A stretch of DNA of 64,000 bases. Origin: Aquibacillus albus. GTDB lineage: Bacteria > Bacillota > Bacilli > Bacillales > Amphibacillaceae. A program made the position numbers and the translations under genes. The notes under the pieces are model-generated. The model did not search any database and was not told the DNA's origin. It worked only from the letters and a program-made list of their open reading frames with translations. Location of the stretch: assembly GCF_016908325.1 (NCBI RefSeq), contig NZ_JAFBDR010000008.1, positions 62,001 to 126,000 of the forward strand, written 5' to 3'. Positions 8,230 through 17,257 of this stretch are shown here, piece by piece; within the stretch, counting starts at the first letter, position 1, and each line of letters begins with the position of its first letter.

Positions 8230-10095
8230 GTGCATATGATAAAAAGTTATTTTATCTTCTATACGATCGTAATCGTACTAAAGTTTATTGGATTACGAGC
8301 AGTACTTTTTGAAGATTATAATATATGGAATACGTTATGGTATGAACTAAGTTTTGTACTATTTTTATTTGCGATCATTGAGCTTGTTCAGAAGAAAAGC
8401 AAAATCGTATCTTACCTGTTCATCGACTTGCTATTATCGGCCTTGTTTTTTGGAATGACCATTTATGAGCGGTATTTCGAAACGATGCCAACCTTTTATG
8501 ACTTAGGGCAACTGGATCAGGTTGGATCGGTTAGTGAAAGTATCTTTTTATTAATTGGCCCAAATGATTTTCTTTTTTTCGCGGATTTCCTTTTGATAGC
8601 AGTACTTTTCTGCTTGCGTATGATTTGGAAATATCCCGTCAATCACCAATTCGCTAGCAAAACAATTTTTGCTGTATTACTTGTCAGTATTGGTATTTCC
8701 GCGAGTAATTTTTTCTTCAGTAAGCATGAGAGAATCCTAGATCAGTCTTTATATTCCTATGAAAATGGGGTTATAAATGCGCAATTAATCAAGGCTTATG
8801 AAGAGTCGAAAGCGCCTAAAGAGATCGATTTTGGACCGGAAAAGGAAGACGAGATTTTCCATGAAATCATGGAGCTAAAAGGAAACGAACCTATTCCTTA
8901 CGATCAACACGAATTTTTTGGAGTAGCAGAAAACCGAAACCTGATCCTTATTCAAATTGAATCACTACAGGATTTTGTCATAAATATGGAGCTTAACGGC
9001 CAAGAAATCACACCAAACATCAATGAATGGGTAAAGGAAAGCTTTTATTTTACAGATGTATTCCAGCAAATTGGTGCTGGCAATACGGCAGATGCAGAGT
9101 TTATTGTGAACACTTCCCTATATCCAAAAGGGGAGACGCCTGTGCCAAATGTTCTGAGTCGCACAGACAAGCTACCTGGATTGCCAAGAATGTTAAGGGA
9201 CAAAGGCTACCACACGGCCACCTTCCACGCCGATGAAGTGGAATATTGGAATCGAACGGAACTGTATCCTGCTCTTGGATTTGATGAATATTATGAAACG
9301 GCTTATTACGGTGATGATGACACGATTGGGTTTGGTCCATCAGATGGTGTTTTTTATGAAAAAACGATGCGGAAACTACGAGACTTCCAAGCAAGCAACG
9401 AACCATTTTATGCCCATGTCCTTTCGTTAACAAGCCATACACCGTTTGAAATGCCAGCGGATAAGGAGTATCTAGATTTACCCGAAAGATATGAAGGTAC
9501 ACTGATTGGCAATTACTTGCAGTCTGTTCGTTATGCGGACGAAGCGCTTGGAGAATTTTTTGACGACTTGAAAGAATCGGGATTATGGGATGAATCGATC
9601 ATCGCTTTATACGGTGATCATTCCGGTGTACATGGACGCTTGGTGAACAGTGAAGATGTAAAATTATTGAATGAGCTGTTAGGAGGCAGACCATATTCCT
9701 TGGTTGATCGCTTCAACCTTCCATTTATCGTTGGTGTACCTGGAGTGACAGAAATAGAAGGAAAAGCAATTGATCACATTGGCGGGCAATTAGATATGAT
9801 GCCGACAATTACCAACCTTATGGGGGTAGAACCAAACTACCTGTACTTTGGCCATAACCTGCTACAATACGAACACAACTTGCTTGGCATGAGATACTAT
9901 TTGCCAACTGGTGGATTGTTTAACGATGAAGCTTTATTTATACCAAAGACGGCTAAAAGAGATGTCCGCGTGTATGGATTAAGGGAAGAGCCACTCCAAC
10001 TAGAAGATCCAAAGGAATACTTTGAGGAAGATGTAAACAATTTGTTGAAAATTTATGACTGGGCAGACCCTTATTTGGATTATTTAATAAATTGA
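8230..10095 (+). CDS. LtaS-family lipoteichoic acid synthase/primase-type phosphotransferase
   Basis: The 621-residue protein has five membrane segments in the first 200 residues and then an extracellular sulfatase-fold domain. Family metal and catalytic residues are present: Glu in IQIES, the nucleophile Thr in GAGNTADAEF, and Asp-His in LYGDHSGVHG. LtaS enzymes transfer glycerol phosphate from phosphatidylglycerol to the growing chain. B. subtilis has four such proteins; which one this matches (LtaS, YfnI, YqgS or the primase YvgJ) cannot be decided by eye. GTG at 8230 is preferred to ATG at 8236 because AGAGGATG lies at proper distance. It is monocistronic. Confidence 0.88.
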   Translation: MHMIKSYFIFYTIVIVLKFIGLRAVLFEDYNIWNTLWYELSFVLFLFAIIELVQKKSKIVSYLFIDLLLSALFFGMTIYERYFETMPTFYDLGQLDQVGSVSESIFLLIGPNDFLFFADFLLIAVLFCLRMIWKYPVNHQFASKTIFAVLLVSIGISASNFFFSKHERILDQSLYSYENGVINAQLIKAYEESKAPKEIDFGPEKEDEIFHEIMELKGNEPIPYDQHEFFGVAENRNLILIQIESLQDFVINMELNGQEITPNINEWVKESFYFTDVFQQIGAGNTADAEFIVNTSLYPKGETPVPNVLSRTDKLPGLPRMLRDKGYHTATFHADEVEYWNRTELYPALGFDEYYETAYYGDDDTIGFGPSDGVFYEKTMRKLRDFQASNEPFYAHVLSLTSHTPFEMPADKEYLDLPERYEGTLIGNYLQSVRYADEALGEFFDDLKESGLWDESIIALYGDHSGVHGRLVNSEDVKLLNELLGGRPYSLVDRFNLPFIVGVPGVTEIEGKAIDHIGGQLDMMPTITNLMGVEPNYLYFGHNLLQYEHNLLGMRYYLPTGGLFNDEALFIPKTAKRDVRVYGLREEPLQLEDPKEYFEEDVNNLLKIYDWADPYLDYLIN

Positions 10096-10129
10096 AAAAG
10101 AGCATGAGGCAGGTCCTCATGCTCTTTTA
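10095..10129 (+). terminator. Terminator after LtaS-family gene
   Basis: AAAGAGCATGAGG and CCTCATGCTCTTT pair perfectly over 13 bp around CAGGT. Confidence 0.92.
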
Positions 10130-10150
10130 CTGTTAAATTCCGGAGATAAA

Positions 10151-10540
10151 ATGCGTACGGGCGGGGATTTACTCTCAGCTTTGGGCTGTTTATGCGCACG
10201 ATCGTGGGATTTATTCTCAGCTTTGGGCTGTTTATGCGCACGGGCGTGGATTTACTCTCAGGTTTGGGCTGTTTATGCGCACGGGCGTGGGATTTATTCT
10301 CACATTAGGAATATTTATGCGCGCAGTCGGAGGGAATACTCTCACCATTGAGACGTTTATGCGCACAGTCGGAGGGAATACTCTCACCATTGAGACGTTT
10401 ATGCGCACAGTCGGAGGGAATACTCTCACCATTGTGGCGATTATGCGCACAGTCGGAGGGAATACTCTCACCATTGTGGCGTTTATGCGCACATCGGCGA
10501 ATTTACTCTCACTTCTCGTGCCGTTATGCGCGCATGCCCA
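10151..10540 (-). repeat. 42-bp family repeat array B (about 9 units)
   Basis: Plus-strand units read TTTATGCGCAC then AATACTCTCAC, the opposite orientation to array A. Inner units are exactly 42 bp, with TATGCGCAC at position 3 and TACTCTCAC at position 24. Because 42 is divisible by three, all frames stay open and give spurious repeat ORFs. Confidence 0.92.
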
Positions 10541-10562
10541 CCTCTTACTTTTCATAGACATT

Positions 10563-10700
10563 TCACTCCATATTATTATTCTTTCGATTGTGTTTAGCTT
10601 CCTTCAATAAAGGAGACTTTTCAACATTTTTAAGATTTCTTTCATCCGTTCGTGTATCCCATATACTGTATTTTATTTTCTTTCCTTCTTCTCTAGACAA
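10563..10700 (-). CDS. Possible 45-aa small protein downstream of nagB
   Basis: GGAGGTGA lies five bases before a TTG start that opens a 45-residue frame (SREEGKKIKYSIWDTRTDER, then a Lys/Asn-rich end). The same frame also continues upstream to a GTG that overlaps the nagB stop (GTGA), which would add 15 residues. It is hydrophilic and matches no family I know. It is supported only by the ribosome site and its place after nagB. Confidence 0.35.
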   Translation of the reverse strand: MSREEGKKIKYSIWDTRTDERNLKNVEKSPLLKEAKHNRKNNNME

Positions 10701-10741
10701 AAAATCACCTCCAAAATCAATGAATCCCTGCACTCCAATCG

Positions 10742-11494
10742 TCACTTCGTCATAGAATAAAGTTTTTCATCTACCTCCTGTAAGGCGTCATGGTCGGCAA
10801 CAATGGTAACATTTGCGTGTTTGTTAAGAATAGATGCAGGGAATGTGGTATCCATTTCTCCATTAACCAAACGTGCTAATGCTGAGCTTTTCTTTTTACC
10901 GGATACTAGAAGTAAGATTTCCTTACTTTTCATAATCGTTTGAATTCCCATTGTAATGGCTTGGGTTGGTACTTCATCGAAACTGTTAAAGAACCGGGCA
11001 TTTGCTTCACGCGTTGCCTTTGTTAGGCTAACGACATGCGTTGTTGTTTCAAAAGAAGTTCCAGGCTCGTTAAATCCTATATGGCCGTTATGCCCGAGTC
11101 CGAGCAATTGTAAGTCTATCCCATCACATTCCATAATTTTTTGATCATAATCATTACATTCTTGTTGAACATTTTCCGCTATCCCATTTGGAATGTGGGT
11201 TTGTTGTTCTGGAATATCGATATGGTTAAATAAATGTTCATTCATATAATAATGATAACTGTTACGATCGGACGGATCCAAGCCGACGTATTCATCTAGA
11301 TTAAATGATGTTACGTGCTGATAAGATGTTTTATTCTCTTTGTGATCCTTAATTAAATGTTCATAGGTTCCTACTGGTGTACCCCCAGTTGCTAATCCAA
11401 GTGTTAATTTTTTTGAATAATGAACACGCTCTAAAATCATGTTTGCTGCTTTCTTGCTCATGTCTGCATAATCATTAACCGTTATCACTTTCAT
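10742..11494 (-). CDS. nagB: NagB, glucosamine-6-phosphate deaminase
   Basis: The 250-residue enzyme converts glucosamine-6-phosphate to fructose-6-phosphate and ammonia in the cytoplasm. It has the substrate loop LGLATGGTPVGTYEHL, the catalytic region TSFNLDEYVGL with its Asp, and GLGHNGHIGFNEPG. The length matches B. subtilis NagB. Its ATG overlaps the nagA stop by four bases, so the two are translationally coupled. It takes the product of NagA into glycolysis. Confidence 0.95.
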   Translation of the reverse strand: MKVITVNDYADMSKKAANMILERVHYSKKLTLGLATGGTPVGTYEHLIKDHKENKTSYQHVTSFNLDEYVGLDPSDRNSYHYYMNEHLFNHIDIPEQQTHIPNGIAENVQQECNDYDQKIMECDGIDLQLLGLGHNGHIGFNEPGTSFETTTHVVSLTKATREANARFFNSFDEVPTQAITMGIQTIMKSKEILLLVSGKKKSSALARLVNGEMDTTFPASILNKHANVTIVADHDALQEVDEKLYSMTK

Positions 11495-12684
11495 TCCTTC
11501 TCATCTCCTTTTTGAAAAGCAAGATATCCCTTACAAAATGTCATCGCTACTTTATTTTCTTCATCTAAAACAACGACATCGGCATCCTTTCCTATTGCTA
11601 TACTGCCTTTTTTGTTACATAAACCTAGCTCTTTTGCCGGATTGGTTGATGACATAGCGATGGCCTCAGGGATGGAACAACCACTAAATTCGATCATATT
11701 TTTAAATGCTTGATCCATCGTCAACACACTTCCGGCTAACGTACCATCTTCTAAAAAAGCCCTATCATCTTCTACGGTTACTTTTTGTCCACCTAAGTCG
11801 TAGGTGCCGCTTTTTAAGCATTTCGCACGCATCGCATCGGTAATTAATACTAACCTGTCCGCTTTTTTTGCTTGAAAAGCTAACTGAACTGCTTCAGGTC
11901 TTGAATGAATGCCGTCTGATATTATCTCTACCATTAATTCCTCTTTAAGCAGGGCAGCCCCAACCACTCCTGGTTCACGGTGGTGTAGTCCCCTCATTTG
12001 GTTATATAAGTGAGTAACGTGAGAAAGCCCTTCTTGAATAGCAAGCTCCACTTGTTCGAATGTAGCATCCGAGTGGCCGATGGATGCAATCACGTTGTGT
12101 GTTTTAAGATGTTGGATTAGTTCGGTTGCACCAGGCTGTTCGGGAGCTAGTGTTACTAATTTAATTGTGTGCTGGGCTATCGTTTGCCATTTTTTGAAAA
12201 GTTCCAAGTTTGGGTCGGTAATATGTTCAATTGGTTGAGCTCCTGCTCTTTCTTTATTAATAAAAGGGCCTTCCAGGTGAATGCCAATGATTTCGGCATA
12301 CCCTGGCTCTTGTTCATCCGTGATGAATTTACCTGCATTGAGTAGTGCCTTTTCTATCGCATCTCTGTTTTGTGTCATAGTTGTTGCTAAAAAACTCGTC
12401 GTCCCTTCCCTTGGCAGCGTTTTGGCCATTGTCTTTAACGCTTCGGGAGTTGCATCCATCGTATCCGCACCATTCACTCCATGAATGTGTACATCAATCA
12501 TTCCAGGAATAATTTTGTAATCATCGGGAAGGTTGAACGTATTGAAATCATCTTCAGCAGTTAGATTTTCCATCGAACCTACATCGGAAATGTGATGATC
12601 GACTAATTTTATATACCCATTTTCAATGACACCGCTCTCTGTATAAAGGGTTGCATTTTTGAGTAGTGTATTTTTTTCGGTCAT
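11491..12684 (-). CDS. nagA: NagA, N-acetylglucosamine-6-phosphate deacetylase
   Basis: The 397-residue amidohydrolase has MIDVHIHGVNGADTMD (metal site), HLEGPFINKERAGAQ, IGHSDATFEQ, HLYNQMRGLHHREPG, and the catalytic Asp in LITDAMRA. It removes acetate from GlcNAc-6-phosphate. The ATG at 12684 is chosen because AGAGGTGA lies 8 bases upstream; an in-frame GTG at 12696 overlaps that ribosome site. It forms an operon with nagB and diverges from nagP. Confidence 0.95.
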   Translation of the reverse strand: MTEKNTLLKNATLYTESGVIENGYIKLVDHHISDVGSMENLTAEDDFNTFNLPDDYKIIPGMIDVHIHGVNGADTMDATPEALKTMAKTLPREGTTSFLATTMTQNRDAIEKALLNAGKFITDEQEPGYAEIIGIHLEGPFINKERAGAQPIEHITDPNLELFKKWQTIAQHTIKLVTLAPEQPGATELIQHLKTHNVIASIGHSDATFEQVELAIQEGLSHVTHLYNQMRGLHHREPGVVGAALLKEELMVEIISDGIHSRPEAVQLAFQAKKADRLVLITDAMRAKCLKSGTYDLGGQKVTVEDDRAFLEDGTLAGSVLTMDQAFKNMIEFSGCSIPEAIAMSSTNPAKELGLCNKKGSIAIGKDADVVVLDEENKVAMTFCKGYLAFQKGDEKE

Positions 12685-12865
12685 TTGTAACGTCACCTCT
12701 AATGAGTTATTATCTCGCTTTTATGAGAAAAAATCCACATGGAATAGGAAAAGAATAATTAAACAAGTAAATGTAACATTGCTCTGCAAACGGTACACTT
12801 TACATGATAAAAAATTTGTTGGGAATAATACCAATGAAATTATGTAAAAAGGAGTTGAAGGTATT
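12685..12865. promoter_or_regulatory. Divergent control region between nagA and nagP
   Basis: The 181-bp AT-rich spacer must hold promoters for both directions. TTGGGAATAATACCAA near 12819-12834 is a dyad that could bind a GntR regulator such as NagR, and TGCAAACGGTACAC (12785-12798) resembles a catabolite site only partly. No nagR gene is in the window. Both assignments are weak. Confidence 0.35.
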
Positions 12866-14254
12866 ATGATGAGTTTTTTGCAAAGAATCGGTAAATCGTT
12901 GATGTTACCCATTGCCGTACTGCCAGCAGCGGCTTTATTATTGCGATTAGGTCAACCAGATATGTTTGACATACCGTTTGTGGCAACAGCTGGGGATGCC
13001 ATATTTGCAAATTTGGCACTACTATTTGCTATTGGTGTGGCCATTGGATTTTCAAAAGATGGAAACGGTGCAGCTGGTCTAGCCGGTGCAATTGGATATT
13101 TTGTTTTAACGAACGGAACACAGGCAATTAACGAAGAAATTAATATGGGTGTATTAGGCGGTATTATTACTGGTATTATAGCTGGACAATTGTATAATCG
13201 CTTTCATGATGTTAGTTTGCCAGATTGGTTAGCCTTCTTTGGAGGTCGCCGGTTTGTTCCGATTATCACCGCAACGGTAATGGTTATACTAGCTGGTGTT
13301 TTTGGCTACGTATGGCCTCCAATTCAGGAAGGAATCAATGCTGTTGGCCAGTGGATGATTAATGCTGGGGCCGTTGGAGTAGGTGCATTCGGTTTCTTGA
13401 ATCGTTTGTTAATTCCAATCGGTCTTCATCACGTATTAAATACACTGGTATGGTTTGAGTTTGGTGAATTTACGAATGCTGCAGGTGAAGTGGTAAGAGG
13501 TGATCTTTCTCGTTTCTTTGCACAGGATCCTACTGCTGGAATATTTATGACTGGTTTCTTTCCAATTATGATGTTTGGACTTCCTGCAGCTGGTCTAGCT
13601 ATGATTGTGACAGCAAAACCAGAACGTCGGAAGGAAGTTGCAGGGGTAATAAGTGGTGTTGCCTTTACTGCTTTCTTAACAGGTATCACAGAACCGATAG
13701 AATTCCTGTTCATGTTTTTATCACCACTGCTTTATTTGATTCACGCCGCATTAGCTGGAAGTTCATTTATTGTCACATACTTATTAGATATTCACCATGG
13801 ATTTGGATTTTCAGCAGGTGCGATTGACTTTTTCTTGAACCTTGGTATTGCACAGCGTCCATGGCTTTTGTTTGGCCTTGGAATTGTTTACGGTATCATT
13901 TACTTCCTCGTATTCACTGCTTTAATTAAAGCGCTTGATCTTAAAACACCAGGTCGTGAAGAGGAAGATCCAATTACAGAAGAAGTAGAGGAAGGAAAAA
14001 CTGGTGGCGATAAATACGAAGATATGGCTGAGAACTTTATTTGCGCATTAGGTGGAGAAGAAAATATCACTGAAATTGATAACTGTGCTACACGTCTCCG
14101 TTTAACAGTGAACGATGCTGAAAAAATCGATGAAAAATCATTAAAAGCACATGGCGCAAAAGGAACAATGAAGATTAGCAACACGAACTATCAAGTAATC
14201 GTCGGAACAACCGTAGAATTCGTCGCCGACGCCATGAAACGAAAGCTCAAATAA
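12866..14254 (+). CDS. nagP: NagP, PTS N-acetylglucosamine permease EIICB
   Basis: The 462-residue protein has an EIIC domain with about ten membrane segments (residues 1-370; GFFPIMMFGLPAAGLAM and GITEPIEFLFMFLSPLLY are typical of the glucose/GlcNAc family). A C-terminal EIIB domain follows, with the phosphorylated Cys in EIDNCATRLRLTV. It imports and phosphorylates GlcNAc; EIIA must come from elsewhere. The divergent nagA-nagB pair completes the pathway. AAAGGAG lies upstream of the start; either of two adjacent ATGs could be used. Confidence 0.93.
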   Translation: MMSFLQRIGKSLMLPIAVLPAAALLLRLGQPDMFDIPFVATAGDAIFANLALLFAIGVAIGFSKDGNGAAGLAGAIGYFVLTNGTQAINEEINMGVLGGIITGIIAGQLYNRFHDVSLPDWLAFFGGRRFVPIITATVMVILAGVFGYVWPPIQEGINAVGQWMINAGAVGVGAFGFLNRLLIPIGLHHVLNTLVWFEFGEFTNAAGEVVRGDLSRFFAQDPTAGIFMTGFFPIMMFGLPAAGLAMIVTAKPERRKEVAGVISGVAFTAFLTGITEPIEFLFMFLSPLLYLIHAALAGSSFIVTYLLDIHHGFGFSAGAIDFFLNLGIAQRPWLLFGLGIVYGIIYFLVFTALIKALDLKTPGREEEDPITEEVEEGKTGGDKYEDMAENFICALGGEENITEIDNCATRLRLTVNDAEKIDEKSLKAHGAKGTMKISNTNYQVIVGTTVEFVADAMKRKLK

Positions 14255-14262
14255 AAATTAAA

Positions 14263-14320
14263 CAAAAAGGGTCAGACCCCTTTTGTCGAATTATGTCGAA
14301 AGGGGGGTCTGACCCCTTTT
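14263..14320. repeat. GGGGTCTGACCCC palindromic repeat, copy 2 (tandem)
   Basis: AAAAAGGGTCAGACCCCTTTT and AAAGGGGGGTCTGACCCCTTTT flank GTCGAATTATGTCG. Each is palindromic and T-ended, so the pair may terminate nagP transcription. Confidence 0.85.
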
Positions 14321-14405
14321 CTAATGCTTTTTTCAAAATAATGGATAACTCATCTAACTTCGAGAATAATAAAACCATGAGTAGTTGATAGAAAAGAGGC
14401 TTAAC

Positions 14406-15173
14406 ATGAGTCAAATTCCTCCTCCTTATCGAAGACAAATAGCATTTGTATCCCAATTTAATACTGGACAGCTACATTTAAAAAATCCCTTTGTTGTAGC
14501 CTTTTTTTCCTTTTCTTATCCAGGGTTCGGGCATCTGTTGCTACATCGATATTTAGCAGCTTTTATTCTGATTATGTGGGAAGCCTTTATCAACCAAATG
14601 GCAAATGTTAACCTTGGCATTATGTATTCTTTATTAGGGGATTTTGAAAAAGCAAAGGATGTTTTGGATGAAAGGTGGTTAATTCTTTATCTCGGTATTT
14701 ATATGTTTGGAATCTGGGACGGTTACCGAACGGCAGTCGATTTTAACAAACAATATATATTAGCAGATCGGGAGGATGCTCCATTTTTAAATGGAAAAAT
14801 GGGAACGCTAGATATGAACTTTTTAGATAAACGAAAGCCATGGGTTGCTTTATTATGGTCTGCAGTTATTCCTGGTCTTGGGCACTTATATCTTCATAAA
14901 GTCATTACTGGTTTTTTTATGTTTGGCTATACAATAGCAATCATGTATTTTGGAAATGTACCTGAAGCAATCCACCATACAATGCTTGGAAACTTTGAAC
15001 ACGCTAAAAATCTTTTAAATATGCAATGGACTATCTATACCCCGTCTATTTATTTATTCATATTGTATGATGCCTATGTTTCAGCCATTGAATATAATAA
15101 GCTTTTTGAAAAAGAGCTGTCTAAATACTTACGTCAACGTTATCAGAAATGCGAGTTTAAATTTCCTGTATAA
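14406..15173 (+). CDS. Membrane protein with two tandem copies of the 6746-type unit
   Basis: The 255 residues consist of two similar halves of about 100 residues. Residues ~24-115 contain SYPGFGHLLLHRYLAAF, ANVNLGIMYSLLGDFEKA and IYMFGIWDGYR. Residues ~140-235 contain VIPGLGHLYLHKVITGF, MLGNFEHAKNLLNMQW and YLFILYDAY. The second half has lost several conserved residues (ILYDAY for GIWDGY). Each half likely has three or four membrane segments. The ATG at 14406 follows AAAAGAGGC. Function is unknown. The next gene begins 7 bases downstream. Confidence 0.75.
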   Translation: MSQIPPPYRRQIAFVSQFNTGQLHLKNPFVVAFFSFSYPGFGHLLLHRYLAAFILIMWEAFINQMANVNLGIMYSLLGDFEKAKDVLDERWLILYLGIYMFGIWDGYRTAVDFNKQYILADREDAPFLNGKMGTLDMNFLDKRKPWVALLWSAVIPGLGHLYLHKVITGFFMFGYTIAIMYFGNVPEAIHHTMLGNFEHAKNLLNMQWTIYTPSIYLFILYDAYVSAIEYNKLFEKELSKYLRQRYQKCEFKFPV

Positions 15174-15179
15174 GAGCGG

Positions 15180-15641
15180 GTGATTCATATCTTAGTTATA
15201 GCCACGTTTGAAAATTCAACATTCATTGAATTAGCTATTTCTGCACTTGAACAAAAGGGCATCCCGAAAGAAAAAATATTTGCTGCCCCTCTGGACAAAA
15301 GAACGGAACCAAGGCAGTTATTTGACACGATTCACAAAGCGGATGGATTTAGTCTATTTGATGCTGGAGCCATACTTGGCACATGCGGAATGCTGTTGGG
15401 TGCCGTTTACGGGTATGTGTTAACATGGGGACCGATTTTATGGGGTATTATCGGTGCTGTTGGCGGAATACTGATAGGCTTTGTGATCAAATTATTAATG
15501 ATTAAAAAGAGTCGATTAGGAAGCAAAAAAATAACTTCTGAAATTGTGCTGATGATTCGATGTGAAGAGCATCAATGGGAGACAGTGGAGAAAATATTGT
15601 GGGATAACATAGCTTTAGGCATGACTAGGATTGATAAATAA
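15180..15641 (+). CDS. Small two-helix membrane protein of unknown function
   Basis: The 153-residue protein has a soluble N-terminal part (to about residue 55), a Gly-rich hairpin of two membrane helices (GAILGTCGMLLGAVYGYVL and GIIGAVGGILIGFVIKLL), and a soluble C-terminal part. The layout recalls glycine-zipper stress proteins, but I recognise no family. The GTG start lies 7 bases after the preceding stop, and the two genes are probably cotranscribed. The ribosome site (AAGAGCGGG) is poor. Confidence 0.65.
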   Translation: MIHILVIATFENSTFIELAISALEQKGIPKEKIFAAPLDKRTEPRQLFDTIHKADGFSLFDAGAILGTCGMLLGAVYGYVLTWGPILWGIIGAVGGILIGFVIKLLMIKKSRLGSKKITSEIVLMIRCEEHQWETVEKILWDNIALGMTRIDK

Positions 15642-15667
15642 TAGTTCGACTGGTGCTAGGATGACGT

Positions 15668-16018
15668 GGGTGCAGCTTGGAAAAGGTGAGAGAAAACGCT
15701 GGTGTAGTGCGCATAACGCGAGGAAAGATGAGAATAAATCCCCGACCCGTGCGCAAAACCCGAGGAAAGATGAGAATAAACCCCGGAACGGTGCGCATAA
15801 ATCAAGGAAAGCTGAGAATAAACCCCGGAACGGTGCGCATAAATCAAGGAAAGATGAGAATAAACCCCGGAACGGTGCGCATAAATCGAGAAAAGCTGAG
15901 AATAAATCCCCGACACCGTGCGCATAACCCGAGAAAGATGAGAGCAAATCCCCAACCCGTGCGCATAACCCGAGACAAAATGAGAATAATCCCCAATAAG
16001 GCAAGAGAAAATCCCCCC
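15668..16018 (+). repeat. 42-bp family repeat array C (about 8 units)
   Basis: Units read GTGCGCATAAATCAAGGAAA then GCTGAGAATAAACCCCGGAA, mostly 42 bp, with TGCGCATA and TGAGAATA 21 bp apart. It fills the whole space between the 15180 gene and the lipoprotein gene. Confidence 0.92.
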
Positions 16019-16065
16019 ACAACTAAAACAGGACAGCTAATTTTTATCGGAAAGGATGAAGCATC

Positions 16066-17211
16066 ATGAACAAACTTTTTTTAATATTCGTCATCACATC
16101 CCTCCTTATTTTTTCAGCATGTGGGACAGAAGAGATGTTAGATAAATCAACAGTTCTAGAAAACGCCACGGAAGCGGTTGAAACGTTAGACAGTTATTCA
16201 TTAGATATGATTATAAACGTTGATGTAATGGATATGGAAACATCCATTGAAGGTACTGGAGATGTCACGCATGATCCAGATGCGATGCATTTAACGATGA
16301 GCATGGGTATGCCAGGGATGACGATGGATATGGAAACATATATACAGGAAAATGAAGCGTACATGAGTATGTTCGGTGAGTGGTTTAACATGGGTACAGA
16401 AGAGATGGAGCTAGATAGCTTTGACCAACTAAACAAAGAAGAAATGGAGAAATTGGCTCGGTTTAGCGAGGATTTTGAAATGACCGAAGAGGACAGCCAA
16501 TACGTGTTAACGTTATCTGGTGAAGGCGATGAATATAGCGAATTGGTGGATGAACTTGTCCAATCATCGATGGGCGATTTTCCAGCCGATCCTACCATGG
16601 GCGAACAAATGCAAAATATTACCGTCAACAGTATCGATCTGGAAGTGCGGATTGATAAAGAATCATTTTTGATGATGTCTCAAAAGATTAGTGCTGATAT
16701 CGAAATGGAAGGCGAACCGATGCAATTGGATGGAGATTTTAACATTTCCAACATAAACGGAGTAGAACCGATTGTAGTACCTGAGGAAATCAAAGAAAAT
16801 GCGACCGAAGATTTTATGGGAGATTCATTCGGCTATGAGGAGACAATGAGTATAGAAGAAATCCAGGAGCTCGTTGATTTTCCTGTTCCGCAAGTGACCG
16901 GACTACCTGAAGGGTATAGCCTGATCGACAGCTGGTACGATGAAACAATGGGGATGGTGATGTTGAATTATGAAAAGGATTTTGAAAATGGTGTTTCGTT
17001 AAGTGTCTATCCATCTGAAGAAGAGTATGGGGCACCATTTGAAGAAGCAACCGAAACCGTAACGATTAACGGGAATGAAGCAACACTTCACGACATGCAC
17101 GAGTTTCTCGTCCTGACTTGGGAACAAAATGGATTGTTTCTAGAGCTGTCCAGTTGGGGGCAGGAGATATCAAAAGAGGAATTTGTCGAATTAGCAGAAA
17201 ATGTAGAATAA
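16066..17211 (+). CDS. Lipoprotein with DUF6612-like and DUF4367-like domains
   Basis: The 381-residue exported protein has a lipobox FSAC at about residue 19. Residues ~30-240 form a LolA/LppX-like half (ENATEAVETLDSYSLDM, repeated Met/Asp/Glu strands) as in DUF6612. Residues ~265-380 (FPVPQVTGLPEGYSL, then NGLFLELSSWGQEISKEEF) fit the DUF4367 domain often joined to lipoproteins and anti-sigma factors. It is very rich in Met and acidic residues. Anchored outside the membrane; its ligand is unknown. It is monocistronic with its own terminator. Confidence 0.8.
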   Translation: MNKLFLIFVITSLLIFSACGTEEMLDKSTVLENATEAVETLDSYSLDMIINVDVMDMETSIEGTGDVTHDPDAMHLTMSMGMPGMTMDMETYIQENEAYMSMFGEWFNMGTEEMELDSFDQLNKEEMEKLARFSEDFEMTEEDSQYVLTLSGEGDEYSELVDELVQSSMGDFPADPTMGEQMQNITVNSIDLEVRIDKESFLMMSQKISADIEMEGEPMQLDGDFNISNINGVEPIVVPEEIKENATEDFMGDSFGYEETMSIEEIQELVDFPVPQVTGLPEGYSLIDSWYDETMGMVMLNYEKDFENGVSLSVYPSEEEYGAPFEEATETVTINGNEATLHDMHEFLVLTWEQNGLFLELSSWGQEISKEEFVELAENVE

Positions 17212-17242
17212 AGAAAAGCCGCCTACATAGGGCGGCTTTTCT
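17212..17242 (+). terminator. Terminator after lipoprotein gene (usable from both sides)
   Basis: AGAAAAGCCGCC and GGGCGGCTTTTCT form a strong stem around TACATA. The convergent CDF gene ends 16 bases further on and could share it. Confidence 0.92.
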
Positions 17243-17257
17243 AATGCGGAGAGAAAA

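Noticed and set aside
12785-12798. TGCAAACGGTACAC as a catabolite-responsive element for nagP
   Set aside because: Only the core AAACGGT fits; four of the defined positions differ from the consensus.
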